DNA of 64,000 bases from the NCBI GenBank assembly GCA_030280995.1, contig JASXTE010000002.1:14150683-14214682 (forward strand). The letters are read 5' to 3'. Each line of letters begins with the position of its first letter. Positions within the stretch are counted from its first letter, which is position 1. Below, one piece after another: positions 24,963 to 35,934 of this stretch. This DNA is from Hemileia vastatrix (Eukaryota > Basidiomycota > Pucciniomycetes > Pucciniales > Zaghouaniaceae). The notes beneath the pieces were generated by a model that was given only the letters and a program-made list of their open reading frames with translations, did no database searches and had not been told where the DNA came from. The translations under genes and the position numbers were made by a program.

Positions 24963-27869
24963 TTAATATTGAACCAAAGAATTACATGTGTTCAACTCTG
25001 GTTTTAATAATTTTTTAGGGGAGGAAATCTTAAATTTTCTCTTCCCATTCATCCCCATTGTGAAACATTGGTTTGAAGGATCCAATTTTATGCCATACTT
25101 GGTTAAAATATCATTCCCTACAATAAACCAATTGCTCAAGTTATCATTTTTCATGACAACAAAATCACAAATAGCTCTTACAAAACCATGGTTATATTTA
25201 AAAAACACTGTGGCTTTGTATTTCCCAATGGGAGACAAAACAGAGTCATACCCTCTCCAATTTTCAGAAATGATAGGCATCAGTTTAGATTTATAGTCTT
25301 GATCTACTGAAGCAAGTGCTCTTTCAGATACTACACTTCCTCCAGCTCCAGAATCCAGAACAACTTCAATTCTGGTTCCATTGATCAAGACTAGTGCCTT
25401 AAGAGGGGCAATAATAATTGAGCTATCCTCAATGTTCTTTATGATCTCAGCATCTTCAAATGTAGATAAATCATTATTATCAATTTCAATAGTATTTAAA
25501 TAATGGATATCCTCTTGCAGCATCAAGATTTCTTGTTGAGATTCATATGAAATATTGCTGGCACAATCACTTGATGTATCATCCAGTACCACTGTGTCAT
25601 CAGCATGTTCCTCTGTTTGTTCTACAAGATTTATCTTCTTGTCACAAACATGGCCTTTCTGCCAAGGCTTGTTGCACTTGAAGCAAGTGTTTGTTGCATA
25701 CTTCTTTGGTGCAACAGGGGCAGAAGGTTTACCAACCTTTTCCAGAGGTTTCTGTTGGTAAGTGGAGGGTTTCTCCAAAGGGGTCCTAGGAATGAATCTT
25801 CTTGCATCATACTTATTGTTTAGAAGTATCTCATTGCAAGTATTAATGAAAGAAGAGGGTTCTTTGGAGAACTCAGTCCTAGCCACTATCAAGTCTCTCA
25901 GAGACATTGGTAATTTATATAGAATCCTCTCCTTCCATAAATCAAACTCCATATTTGGGTCCATTGCCCTTAAGATTTTTACAAGTTTCATTAAAAACTC
26001 AATAGGTTTATCAGTAGAAGAGCTATATCTAGTTTCCTCATACTGCCTTTGTTGAGCCATTCTGAACTTGGAGCCACCAAATTGTGCTTTAATTAATTTC
26101 TTCCAATCCTCCCATGAGTAGTCATTCCCATCCAGGAGAACAGATTCATACCACATCAGGGCAACATTAGTGAAAAAAGAAATTAACTTGGAAACAATTT
26201 CCTCATCTGGGAGTTTGTAAGAATTTTTTAAGTTATCAATTCTGCAAATAAATTGTTGCCAATCAGAGGAAGAATCACCATCAAATGTTGGGTACTGGTC
26301 AAGTTTTGGCCAATTCTTTTGATTTGAAGGAGTCTCCTTAGTACTAGCTTATTTCTGAGTAAGAAGCAGCTGTAATTTCTCTAATTGTGCTGAAATCTCA
26401 TTGTTTAATCCTTCTGTTGCAGATCCTGGTGCATCATCAGTTTTTGATGGAAACTCAGTGTTATCAACAGGTATTTCTGGAGCTATTTTTACTTTAGATG
26501 AACTAGCCACAGGTACTATTTGAGCATCCTGCACTATATGTTCCTTCACAGAAATGTCAGAATATTTTTGGTCATTTAACAATGAGTTCAATTTTTCTTC
26601 AATGGTTGTTAGTCTTGTTTTCATTATTGTAAGACTAGATAAACTCTCATTGATAGTTGCAAAAGATAATTGATTTTTATTTTGAAAAGATGACAAATGG
26701 TCATTCAATCTTTTCAGATTTATCTTATCTATCTCTACCTCCTGGCAACAGGCAGATACAGTATCTTTTAGTTTAGACAAATCATTTTTTATATTTTGCC
26801 ATAAAGCAACTTTCTTTTCATGGGTTGCTTTGTAATGAGACAATTCATCAGAGACTCTCTGTGATTCACTTCTTAATGCTTGATAACCCTGATCAGTTAA
26901 CAAACTATTATATCTCTGAGTCAATTGCATATTGTTCATTATATGATTTTGCTTGGCAATAATATCTCTCAAGTGCTCATCATTAATTCTTGCTACATCT
27001 GGAGTGTTTCTCAATAAGGAAACTGAGTAACTTTCCAGACACTCATAGAGCTCAGGGTCAAGAGTTTCATCAATCACAGCAATATCAGGATTAATCATTG
27101 AGGTAGCAATTAAAAGTAAAGGATTTGATACATGAGTGATTTGTCTACTACTCCCAGCCTCTATAGGTCTCAAAGTTTCATCCTCCCTTCCTGATTTACC
27201 TGAAGGAACAGAGTCAGCCACAAGAAAAGGCACTTGAGAATCAATAGAGGGACGTACCAGGGTTTTCTGGTTATCACCATATTGGTCTTTTTTCTTCTTT
27301 TGCCTCCTTGATAAGGGTGGGGAGGAGTGGGGTTGACCTGGTTGGGCCTTGATGGACCTGCCTGAGGTAACTGATGCTGGTTTTGAGCCAGGTAGTCCCA
27401 CTGAGTGTTTAGCCAGTCCCACTGCCACTTGGACACTTCCACCTTCTCTTGGGACTGGGGATCCAATTGGTGTTGATCCCTGGGAGGAAGAGATTTCTTC
27501 TTCTCTTGGAGAAAAGTATCTGTTCTTCTCACCTTTTCTTCCAAAGCATCTACCCTTACCTTTAGTCTCAAGCTTTCTGTCCTTAACTCTTTTATTTGAG
27601 TAGACAGATTCTTTACCTGCTGAGAAAATGGCATCTTTTTTATCCTGAAGCCTTTTGGAAGCTCTTCTGGTGGGTTTATCATAGGCTTCTGATCCTGAGT
27701 TTTGTCTACTAGGATTTCTAATTCTTCCATCTCTACATCCTGTTTGGGGCAAGGATTTATTAGTTTGAGAAATTCTTCTTGTTAAAGGAGAACTTACAGA
27801 AGTAGGCTCATCATAATCAATTAAGTCTAGTTCTTCTTCACGTGCAGCAGAACCACTTTGGTCAGTCAT
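24963..27869 (-). pseudogene. Element 1 gag and protease, with two in-frame stops
   Basis: ATG at 27869 opens a Gag frame that runs, in phase, to pol. It is cut by TAA at 26349-26351 and TAA at 24963-24965, where element 2 reads through in frame. The N-terminal ~220 residues are basic, Ser/Pro-rich and overlap a second frame (27258-27730). A helical/coiled-coil segment follows (about 27000-26560). Downstream of the first stop comes the capsid-like part (WYESVLLD...LIKAQFGGSKFR). It is followed by a CFKCNKPWQKGHVC zinc knuckle (about 25640-25690) and the aspartic protease motif LDSGAGGSV (about 25342-25358). The domain order is standard for Ty3/Gypsy. I infer that the stops are decay, because element 2 lacks them at these sites. 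Confidence 0.88.
27258..27730 (-). CDS. Second, +1-frame protein overlapping the 5' part of gag (element 1)
   Basis: An ATG at 27730, 139 nt downstream of the gag ATG, opens the +1 frame. It encodes a coiled-coil-like segment (QQVKNLSTQIKELRTESL), a Trp-rich stretch (VSKWQWDWLNTQWDYL) and a basic end (PHPYQGGKRRKK...KPW). The same frame in element 2 (43547-44052) gives QQVNNLSSHIKELKAESM, VEQWKWDYL and PHPYQGGRRKK. Over the coiled coil I count about 22 of 37 identical residues with mostly conservative changes, against about 14 of 32 in the gag frame. The frame can run on to 27170, but GTACGT at 27257 with TTCAG at 27200 would, if spliced, end it at Trp-stop exactly as in element 2. Function is unknown. 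Dual coding is inferred, not proven. Confidence 0.6.
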
Positions 27870-28121
27870 TTTAAGATTCTACTGAAATGAAGAAAAGAGA
27901 CAATAAGATTAATTAGTCTTTATTTTTGATTTTTTAAAAAAAAAAATAAATAAATAAAAAAATCTTTTTCAGGATAAAAATCAATTTAAATAAAATTAAT
28001 TTATTAATAGAAAAAAAATTTGAAACCAGGATTATAATATAATCAACTGTAGAAATAAATTAGAATTTTTATTAATAATTTTTAATTATTTATTTTAAGG
28101 ATTTAAATCAACTAATTTATT

Positions 28122-28480
28122 ACCAGGACTTATTGTCAACTGAAGTAATCAAATATGAAACTTTATTAATTCAACAAAATTTTATTAAACTGATAACTTA
28201 ACTACCAGGACTTAATGTCAACTGAAGTAATTAAATATAAATTTTTATTTTAAAATTTTATTAAGCTTGATCACTTAATTACCAGGACTTAATGTCAACT
28301 GAAATAATTAAATGTGAGTTTTATTAATTAAAATATTTATTGAATTACTAGGACTCAAAGTCAACTGAAGTAATTAAATATTAATTATATATTAATTTAA
28401 AAAAAATATTATTGTCAGGACAATTTGTCAACTGGAACAATTAAAATTTAAATTAATCAGGAAAAATGTCAACTGAAAAA
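28122..28480 (-). repeat. Leader repeats of element 1
   Basis: Six imperfect units start near 28122, 28204, 28281, 28347, 28414 and 28457, with a poorer one near 28024. The plus-strand core is ACCAGGACTTAATGTCAACT, i.e. CAGTTGACATTAAGTCCTGG in the sense direction. The units lie in the untranslated leader between 5' LTR and gag, spaced 43-82 bp apart. Confidence 0.85.
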
Positions 28481-28934
28481 TTATAATAATTAATGTTAAA
28501 ATACAATTATTTTATTACTTCTGGGACTAAGAACACTTATTGCTCTATTATGGTCAACCAGGAAAAATAAAAAAAATATAATAATAAAAATAAATTCCAA
28601 ATTACCAGACACCTCCCCCTGTAAAATGAGCAAATTAATGCCACTTACAGAGTGCTGATTAAAAGGAAATACGTAGCAAATGAAGAGTGAAGAGTAACCC
28701 ACAAATAGTAATATCAATAATTACCACGATATATACGACGTTTAGTCAGTATATGAACCTAAGTTTTGGAGCGCGGTTCGATTCCCATTTGCAGCAAAAA
28801 CTTTTGTCACGTGACGTATCATGTTCGTCGTTTTCTCGCCTCTCTCGTCCTTTACAGGTACTTGTACACTGATGGTCCCTTCAATTACGCCTCAGTTAAC
28901 GTTGCACCGTCGATATTTTGGAAAGGTTCCCGAT

Positions 28935-29735
28935 TGTCAAGCTACCCTTTTGGTCTAGAAAGTTTGGTATGAAGTTTTACAAGGATTTTAAGGGTTAAAA
29001 TGGATTCTCAACAATTTGGTACATATTTCTTAATCTAAGTGATTTAATTACTCAAATAAAAGAGGTATATTTTAAATATTGATATAATTTATAGATCAGA
29101 GTTATGTTATTGTAAATACTAATGTTATAGAATATAAGAATAAGTTTGATGTTTGTAATTGTAATAAAATAATGTAGTAAAGGAATGAATAAAAAACAAC
29201 CAAAAGAGAGGCCTTATATAGGCAAAGGAGGGACAAAGCACGGCAATCAAATTCTGAAAACAGTAGTATGAGAGAGAGAGAAAAAGAATATTCCAGAAGA
29301 AGTATTTTCAAATAATAAAGTTGTTCTAAAAAGAAGGCGTCAAAAAGATGTATTTACAGAGTATGTCAGAAATACATCAATTTATTTAATATTTACTGTA
29401 GAAGTCAATTCTAAATAAGAAATTTGAATTTTTGTATATATTTAATATTATTTGAATATTAAAATCTTATTTTAATTTAAAATTTATTTTTTTAATATAA
29501 ATCTTTAGTTCTTCCAACCTGTCAAATGAGCACGGTGTTAGAGAAAAAATATAAGGGACAATTTCATATTTAATTTTAATTATTCATTTAATTTTATCAT
29601 TCTGTAATTAGTTAGTTTATTATAAGTAATTTTAATGTAACTAATTTATAATTAAATAATTAAAATGATAAGGTGCGGCTTCATCCAGTAAATAATTAAT
29701 TATTTCACTGGGTAAGTCTAGTAGCCTGGCTGACA
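28935..29735 (-). repeat. Element 1 5' LTR (801 bp)
   Basis: It is the partner of 21010-21811, with a TATATAAGG box at 29212-29220 on the minus strand. The sequence immediately downstream (28934 leftward, ATCGGGAACC) does not begin with the usual TGG of a tRNA primer-binding site, so the primer is undetermined. Confidence 0.93.
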
Positions 29736-31190
29736 AAAAGTGTCCAGCACAAGTTTGGCTGAACTTGTGCTGGACACTTTTTTGATGGTGAGTATCTAGA
29801 GTGCAGCTCTTCTTCAGTGCAACTGGTATTTTTTTAAAACATATCCACTGGTATTTGATCTTTCTGTTTTATTAATATTTTATCATTTGATCAATTTTTT
29901 GTTACCAGTATATTATTATTTTTATTAGTATAGCAAAAAAACATGTGCCAAATGCTTACAGGGTGATGTTAAACCTTTAATAATTTTATTAAATACAGGT
30001 AAAAAATTATCAAAATGATTTGTTTTACATAAAATTAATTGATATCTAAAAGAAAAAAAAGGGATAAAAAGAAATAGGTTGAATAATAGGGATTTTATAT
30101 GAAATTCAAAATTCAAGCTAAATGCCTACTTTCAAGGCTCAGAAGAGGTGTTGGATAAAATGGGAATCATCAGGAATAAAATTTTACTTAATTTGATTTT
30201 TTGAAAAACTAAATGAAGTTTTTAACTGATATTTTTCCAATATTTAGTTGGACACTTTATCTATATCAAATTACTTCTAGTACCATGATTGACCAAATTA
30301 AATCCTCATTTCCATATGCAGAATTGATCCCATATGGCTGGACCAGACCAAAGGTGTCAACCACAAGTTTGAGAATTCTTCTGGTGGACACTTTTATGAT
30401 GGACAGTAGTAGGGTGTTAGTCTTCTTTAGTTAATCTAGTATTCCTCATAAACATTTCCAACTTATTTTTGGCCAAAAATCAGGTGGAAATTTTTTCCAT
30501 ATAAAATTACTTCTAATGCCATGATTGACTAAAAATTGATTCTCATTGCCATATAGAGAGTTGATCCCATATGACTGGATCTGGCAAAAGTGTCACCACA
30601 ATTTTTGATAAACTTAAGTTTGAAAATTTTATGATGGAAAGTAATTGCAAGTCTTCTTACTTTCATCAAGTAATCCTCATAAAAATTTCCACCTGTATTT
30701 TGGCCAAACTTCAGGTGGACACTTTGGCCATATTAAATTAATTCTAGTTCAATGTTGATAAAAAACTGATACTTATTGCCATATATAGATATTAAACCCA
30801 TCAGACTGTGCCTTTACAAAAGTGTCTACCAGAATTATGGCTAAACCTTAGTTGGACACTTTTATGATGCAGAGTAGCTAGGGCAAAAGTATTCTTCAGT
30901 TAGTTTGGTATTCATAATAAATTTATCCTCCTGAAGTTTAGCCTAACTTGAGGTGGAAAATTTCGGAAAGCACCAGTTAGTAACTATCCATCAAAAAAGT
31001 GTTCACCAAAATTTTGGCTAAACCTGTTGTGGACCCCTTTGATCAGCCACAGTCAGATGAGATCAACTCTTTAGATGGGAATGAGGATGATGTTTTGGTC
31101 AATTATGGAAATAGAAGTAGTGTGATGTGGCCAAATTACCCCCCTGAAGGTTAGACAAACCTCAGAAGGACACTTTTTAGCAGGGAGTAA
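29736..31190 (+). repeat. Satellite array, right part, decaying and folding back
   Basis: The interrupted palindrome resumes at 29736 after the target duplication. Further copies near 30349, 30590, 30815 and 31000 are truncated and more diverged, with spacing falling to about 200-240 bp. From about 31040 to 31190 the satellite appears in reverse orientation (its complement contains 'catctgactgtgg' and 'actacttctatttccat'). The array edge is therefore an inverted junction. Confidence 0.85.
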
Positions 31191-31737
31191 CTGAGAAAAA
31201 TCCATTTATCAGAAGGAAAATCTTTTATTGGATAGATTCCAAGGTTTCATACTTGTGTATTATGGTCAGTATTTATTTTTAAAGTGTCTGTCCAAGCAAT
31301 TTCATTGCCCATCATGACTCATTTTGTTTTAAATGTTTCAAACTGCGTGATACAGTATTAAGGTGTCACATAGTATAATTAAGTTCTATTAAGTGCCCTC
31401 CTATGATGCCTAAATTTATAATTTAATATCTTACATAATAATTTTTTTATATAAATTCATCAATATTTTATTTTATTATCAAATTTAATAGAGCAAGTAT
31501 CCTGAATTATTATATATGCATAAGCTTAGGTTAGATCAATTTGTGCTCAATTTGTGCTCATCAGAGGACCAAAATCAAGTTCTGGAGGATCAACTTGTGC
31601 ATAATTTGGAATCAGTTGATATTCTGTCTATAATCAATCTGAGAATAAATGTTAATCTAACTCTAATTTACTTATGTTTATAAAGTATTTATAAACCTGG
31701 CATATTTAAGGGACACTCTAAATTTCAAGAGAGGGGA
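31191..31737. other. Non-coding sequence right of the satellite
   Basis: AT-rich, with a short direct duplication 'caatttgtgctca' near 31540-31560. No gene is seen. Confidence 0.55.
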
Positions 31738-31777
31738 TTTCTAGCAATTCACCCCTAGATTTCCCGTGGTGAATGAG
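31738..31777 (-). repeat. Right terminal inverted repeat of the satellite-bearing element
   Basis: The reverse complement reads ATTCACCAC, GGAAATCT, GGGGTGAA, TTGCTAG, matching 13137-13185. Here the palindrome is partly eroded (TTGCTAGAAA). Confidence 0.6.
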
Positions 31778-32252
31778 CTAATTTTGCCATAATGAGCTAA
31801 TTTGGCCAGAGTGAGTTAATCTTTTCACCATAACCAAACTTTTCCACAATGACAGAATTTTTCCAGTACACTTCGCTTTTGCACTGGAAAATTACCGGAG
31901 CGAACCGGAGCGCACCGGAAAAAAAATGGCTACTCCATGAGCACACTGCATCCACCAAAAATACCAAGAGAGCCCTAGAAAATCCAGTAAAACCAATACC
32001 CAATCCATGAAGCTATCAAATAACAATAGGAATACCAACATATATCCATTCCAAAACACCATAAATCCTCCAAAAAATCACCATAAATTCCCCAAAAATC
32101 ACCATAAATCCACCCAAAAAAACTACAGATAACTCCCTTCAACCAAATCAACACCCGCTAACACCATGATTTTCTTCCAACCAAGGTCCAATCAAATTTT
32201 CACCTAAGTAGCCTACCCAGATTTGGAATGCCACAGCGTTGCACACTCGCTT
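31778..32252. other. Non-coding sequence with a short GC-rich triplication
   Basis: Three near-identical ACCGGAGCG-type units lie at about 31893-31918 and repeated 'ccataaatcc' phrases at 32050-32115. No coding capacity is recognised. Confidence 0.5.
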
Positions 32253-32540
32253 CCATATTTCATGCAGCTGACTTGAAATCAGCTGCATGAGATATGGGCA
32301 GCACATGCAATGCACGCTGCATGCAACACCCATTACTTGCAGCAGCTATGCGCGTTGCATGTGCTGCATGCAATGCATTGCACAGCCAGTTGTTTTCTGG
32401 CTGTGCAATGCACACAGAGAAACCAAAGTCCCTCCAAAGACTTTGGTTTCTAAAATGAAAGTGATTTTCCTCACCAGGTGCAATCTGGTGGGGAAGTGAG
32501 AGACGAGTTAGACCGAAGTTGTTTGAAAGCAACTTTGGTC
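32253..32540. repeat. Chain of six consecutive hairpins
   Basis: Stem-loops, listed as arm/arm and loop size. H1 is 32253-32271/32279-32297, 7 nt, 18 of 19 pairs. H2 is 32298-32313/32352-32367, enclosing a smaller nested hairpin. H3 is 32374-32389/32397-32412, 7 nt, perfect 16 bp. H4 is 32419-32430/32439-32450, 8 nt, perfect 12 bp. H5 is 32469-32477/32485-32493, 7 nt, one wobble. H6 is 32511-32521/32530-32540, 8 nt, one wobble. Either strand could fold this way. Small open frames across it are incidental to the symmetry. It may be a structured non-coding RNA, a hairpin small-RNA source or a fold-back element. Confidence 0.85.
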
Positions 32541-34831
32541 ATAAAAACATTAAAAATCATAAAAAAAATTGTGAAAGGTAGAAAAAAACCAATAAAAAAA
32601 ATTAAAATGTGAGTGTAAGAGAAAAAATAAGGGCTAGTGATACCAAAAACCCAAGCCAATTTCACTTGGCTTGGTTATTTAATAATAATTTTTGTAATAC
32701 ATTAAATTTAAAATTCAAACACCATAAAATATATGAAACTTTTTTATATGAATATCATAAATTTAATTTACCCCTTTCTCATAATTATATTTATAATTTT
32801 GTTTTTTAATTTTTGACATTTAAGTTAATTTTTTGGAAATCCAAAATTAAATTTTCAACTAAATTTTTTATTAAGGTAAAATAAATTATAAATTTGACAT
32901 TTTGTAGTTAAATAATGAAAAAAATTTAAATTTATTTAAAAAATATTTTTGTTAGAGGAATGCCAATATTTTAAGGCTAGAAATACTGTGCAAATTGTAA
33001 GTAAAAAAAATTATATTTTTTTTGTGAAGGGTTTTTACTATTTTGTAAATATTTTTCAAAAAAATTCATTAAACACTGAATTAAATTACTTTGTAACTCA
33101 ATTTTTTTGTAAAATAAATAAAATTGAAATAATAATATTGTTATATTTGATATAAAATTTGAAGTGTTGATATTAATGTCTCTTTAAATAAATTTGAAAA
33201 TCATTGAAAAAGACCATATTGATAAGTAATTCATTTTTGATATTCAATGGTTATATGTATATCTTATATATAATTCTTGAGTGTTATTTTTATATACACT
33301 CAATCAAATTTTTAATATATAATGCCATTTAATTGTTAATTATTTGTCAACTTTGTTATAACAACTTTGTATTTAATACCAGCCACTAGTATTTAGTTTT
33401 TAATTTAAAACTCAAATATAATATTACATTATCCCTATTCTGTCTGGATGTAATTAACAACAATAACAGACCATAAATGAGGGGGTAATTAATTACAATA
33501 AATAGTTGAATAATAACCTATAAGAAATGATAAGTTTATCAAAAAGAGTACATTAAAAAAATATACTTTTGAATTTTTTTTGATATAATTTGGGTAGTTA
33601 AATGAAAATTTAAATTATCAGACTTCAAAATGGAAAAAATCTAAAAGTGGTGATTATATAATAAGCCTCATATAAAAGAAAGGAAAAAAAATCTACTAAG
33701 TAACTAAATTATTAAATATTAAGGTATTATTAATATTATTGAAAAACTTCTTTTACAATTATAATGAAATCTAAATTTGAAATTAATGGTGGGATAATAG
33801 TAAGACTATGTTGAAACACTTTAATTTATACATACTTTCAGCTATGTTCAGAAAGAAAAATTGGTAAAATTTTATAATAACATCTAGTTTATAGTGATGC
33901 AATTTTATTTAGATCAAGAATAAATTTTTCTGAGGAAAAACTAATTAAATTGAGATATGGCCATCTCCTTTCAAGAGATAGAATAATATTAAAAATTTAA
34001 AAAAAATATAATAAGTATTCTTAATCACCATTTTTGAATAGTCTCTAGAAAAATTCATTATAATATATCATTCATTTATTACATCATATGGAGCTTCAAC
34101 TTGAGGTAGTGATGGAAAGCTTTGAACTTATGTTCTTAAAAACAAAAAATTTAAAAAATATATAGTTATACTAATGAAAAAGCCAAAAATAAAAATACCA
34201 TTATAAATTAATAAAATAAAACTACATAATTTTTATTCTGTTCTCATGATGCAAGGGTACTATTTATGAATTTCCACATGTTAAATATAAAACTGCTTTA
34301 AGGCTAGTTTACAGGTAGAACTATAAAGTTTCCTTAAATTATAAAGATAACTTATGCATTTTACTAATTATTTTTTTCTTGTTTTCTTTCCAAAGTTGTT
34401 AGAGTTGCTTAATTAATACTGCTATCTTGATTGAAAGATATATAATTTTTTTTTGATTACATGATTTATTGTTTCAAAAATTATATTATAAAGTTAAATA
34501 ATTTATTTCATTTTCTAAAGCTTCATTGTCAAAGACACTACTTTATCTTCTATTACTGAACAAATATATAAAATGTGATAGCAAAATTTTTAAAATTTTC
34601 TTTTTAAGAGGGTCAAACTATATTGTGAAAATTTTTATCTAGAAATTCTTGTACTCTAAAGCCAAATAATTTTCTCCCTTAAGTAAGCCTTTTCAAAAAG
34701 ATGAAAAAATAAACAAGAATATTAACTTATCTTATTTTTATTTTCTGTACTGAAATTTTTAGTTCAATCCCTTTTTTTATATGACATTAGTATAAAACCA
34801 TGATTAAATGCTACTATATAATTAATTTTAT

Positions 34832-34864
<33 letters not shown>

Positions 34865-35098
34865 GAAATATTTAGAAGGTCATCCTTTTTTATTTACTTG
34901 AATAAATGGCTCAATTATAATGCCCGACACTTATTAATGTTTCCCAAACTCAATAACAAATTTCTGATATAAAATATTAGCTTCTAATATAAGCAGTTTA
35001 TCTATAGCTGATATTCAACATGGGATTTTATTTTTAGATTCAGCTAAAATAAAACAAAAGGAGCAATTATGCATATGTGTATAAATGGTAACCATATG
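32541..35098. other. AT-rich non-coding DNA
   Basis: Very AT-rich with poly-A/T runs and a (TA)n microsatellite at about 34833-34866. No coding similarity, LTR or inverted repeat was recognised. Confidence 0.6.
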
Positions 35099-35818
35099 TG
35101 TCAGCCAGGCTATACCAGGAGCCCAGCAAATTATATGTTAATTTATTGGACCTGAAAGAGGGCGTAAGAATTGTATTTTATGTATATAAATTAATATTTT
35201 ATTACATAATAAAATTATATAAGTATCTTATTAATAATAAGTGTTATATTAATTTTATTGTTATATAAATTTTTATACATTTAAATTAAGCTTAATATAT
35301 TTTATATTATAAAAATAATGGCCCATTTTTATGTATTTAATAATTTTAAATTAATAATCAATTATTTACAAAACATATATTATAATTATATATGTAAAAT
35401 TGACTTATAATGTAATTAAGTTAATTAATTAATTTTATATATTAAATAAAACTTCATATATTATTAAGCAATAATATTGGGCACTTCTTTTGACCCTTAA
35501 TTGTGTCAGGAAAAAAATTATTAAATAAATTATAATACTTATTTAATAACATAGTATTAAAATCCCCATTTTAAATTACAAATAACACTAAATTAATTAT
35601 CTGTTTCATTTAAGCTAATTATTGAATTAATTACATAGTTAAAACAATTACTTAAAATTGCTATAAACTGAAATGAATCTATTCCATGAATTTGGGCGTG
35701 AAAATAATTTTATTTGTTTTACTTTAAACCTTTACATGTCACTATGATATCTGTTTTTGGATATTTTTACTCATTGTTCTCATGTTTCAGACTTACTTGG
35801 TTAATGATTATTTTAATT
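35099..35818 (+). repeat. Element 2 5' LTR, truncated (first ~720 of ~1287 bp)
   Basis: It matches 49571-50292 closely, then stops where transposon copy A begins. The matching 3' LTR continues for another ~565 bp, including its TATA box, and none of that is found on either side of the nested insertions. The promoter half of this LTR is therefore lost. Confidence 0.9.
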
Positions 35819-35934
35819 AGGGGGTGTCAGTTCTGGCAAATCCGCACTTAACTTAAGTGCGGATTTCAAACCAAATCAGCACTTACAAATCAGCACTTAA
35901 ATTTTGCAAAAAGGTCACTTATTTCAAAAAAGGG

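Larger units (their letters stand above)
21010..29735 (-). mobile_element. Element 1: complete Ty3/Gypsy chromodomain retrotransposon
   Basis: An 8.7-kb element bounded by two ~800-bp LTRs in direct orientation. They begin TGTCAGCC and end TTGACA when read on the minus strand. It is flanked by the 5-bp duplication AAAAG (21005-21009 and 29736-29740), which is also the first five bases of the satellite palindrome it interrupts. Internal order on the minus strand is repetitive leader, gag, protease, RT/RNase H, integrase, chromodomain, polypurine tract. By eye the LTRs differ at a few per cent of sites, so insertion was not very recent. It is non-autonomous today because of three in-frame stops and a mutated integrase. 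Confidence 0.95.

Noticed and set aside
28722..28795. tRNA-like stretch with GGTTCGATTCCC (28775-28786), resembling a T-loop
   Set aside because: No acceptor stem, D-arm or anticodon arm could be paired around it; treated as chance similarity in the retroelement leader.
28915..28934. tRNA primer-binding site of element 1
   Set aside because: The bases next to the 5' LTR (ATCGGGAACC on the coding strand) do not start with TGG and match no tRNA 3' end I could justify; left undetermined.
13137..31777. Helitron interpretation of the palindrome-ended elements
   Set aside because: Both ends are inverted copies with palindromes; a Helitron would have dissimilar ends with a single 3' hairpin and CTRR.
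32148..32665. Overlapping open frames on both strands across the hairpin cluster
   Set aside because: They arise because palindromic DNA is open on both strands; residue composition follows the GCATGC repeats and no family is recognised.
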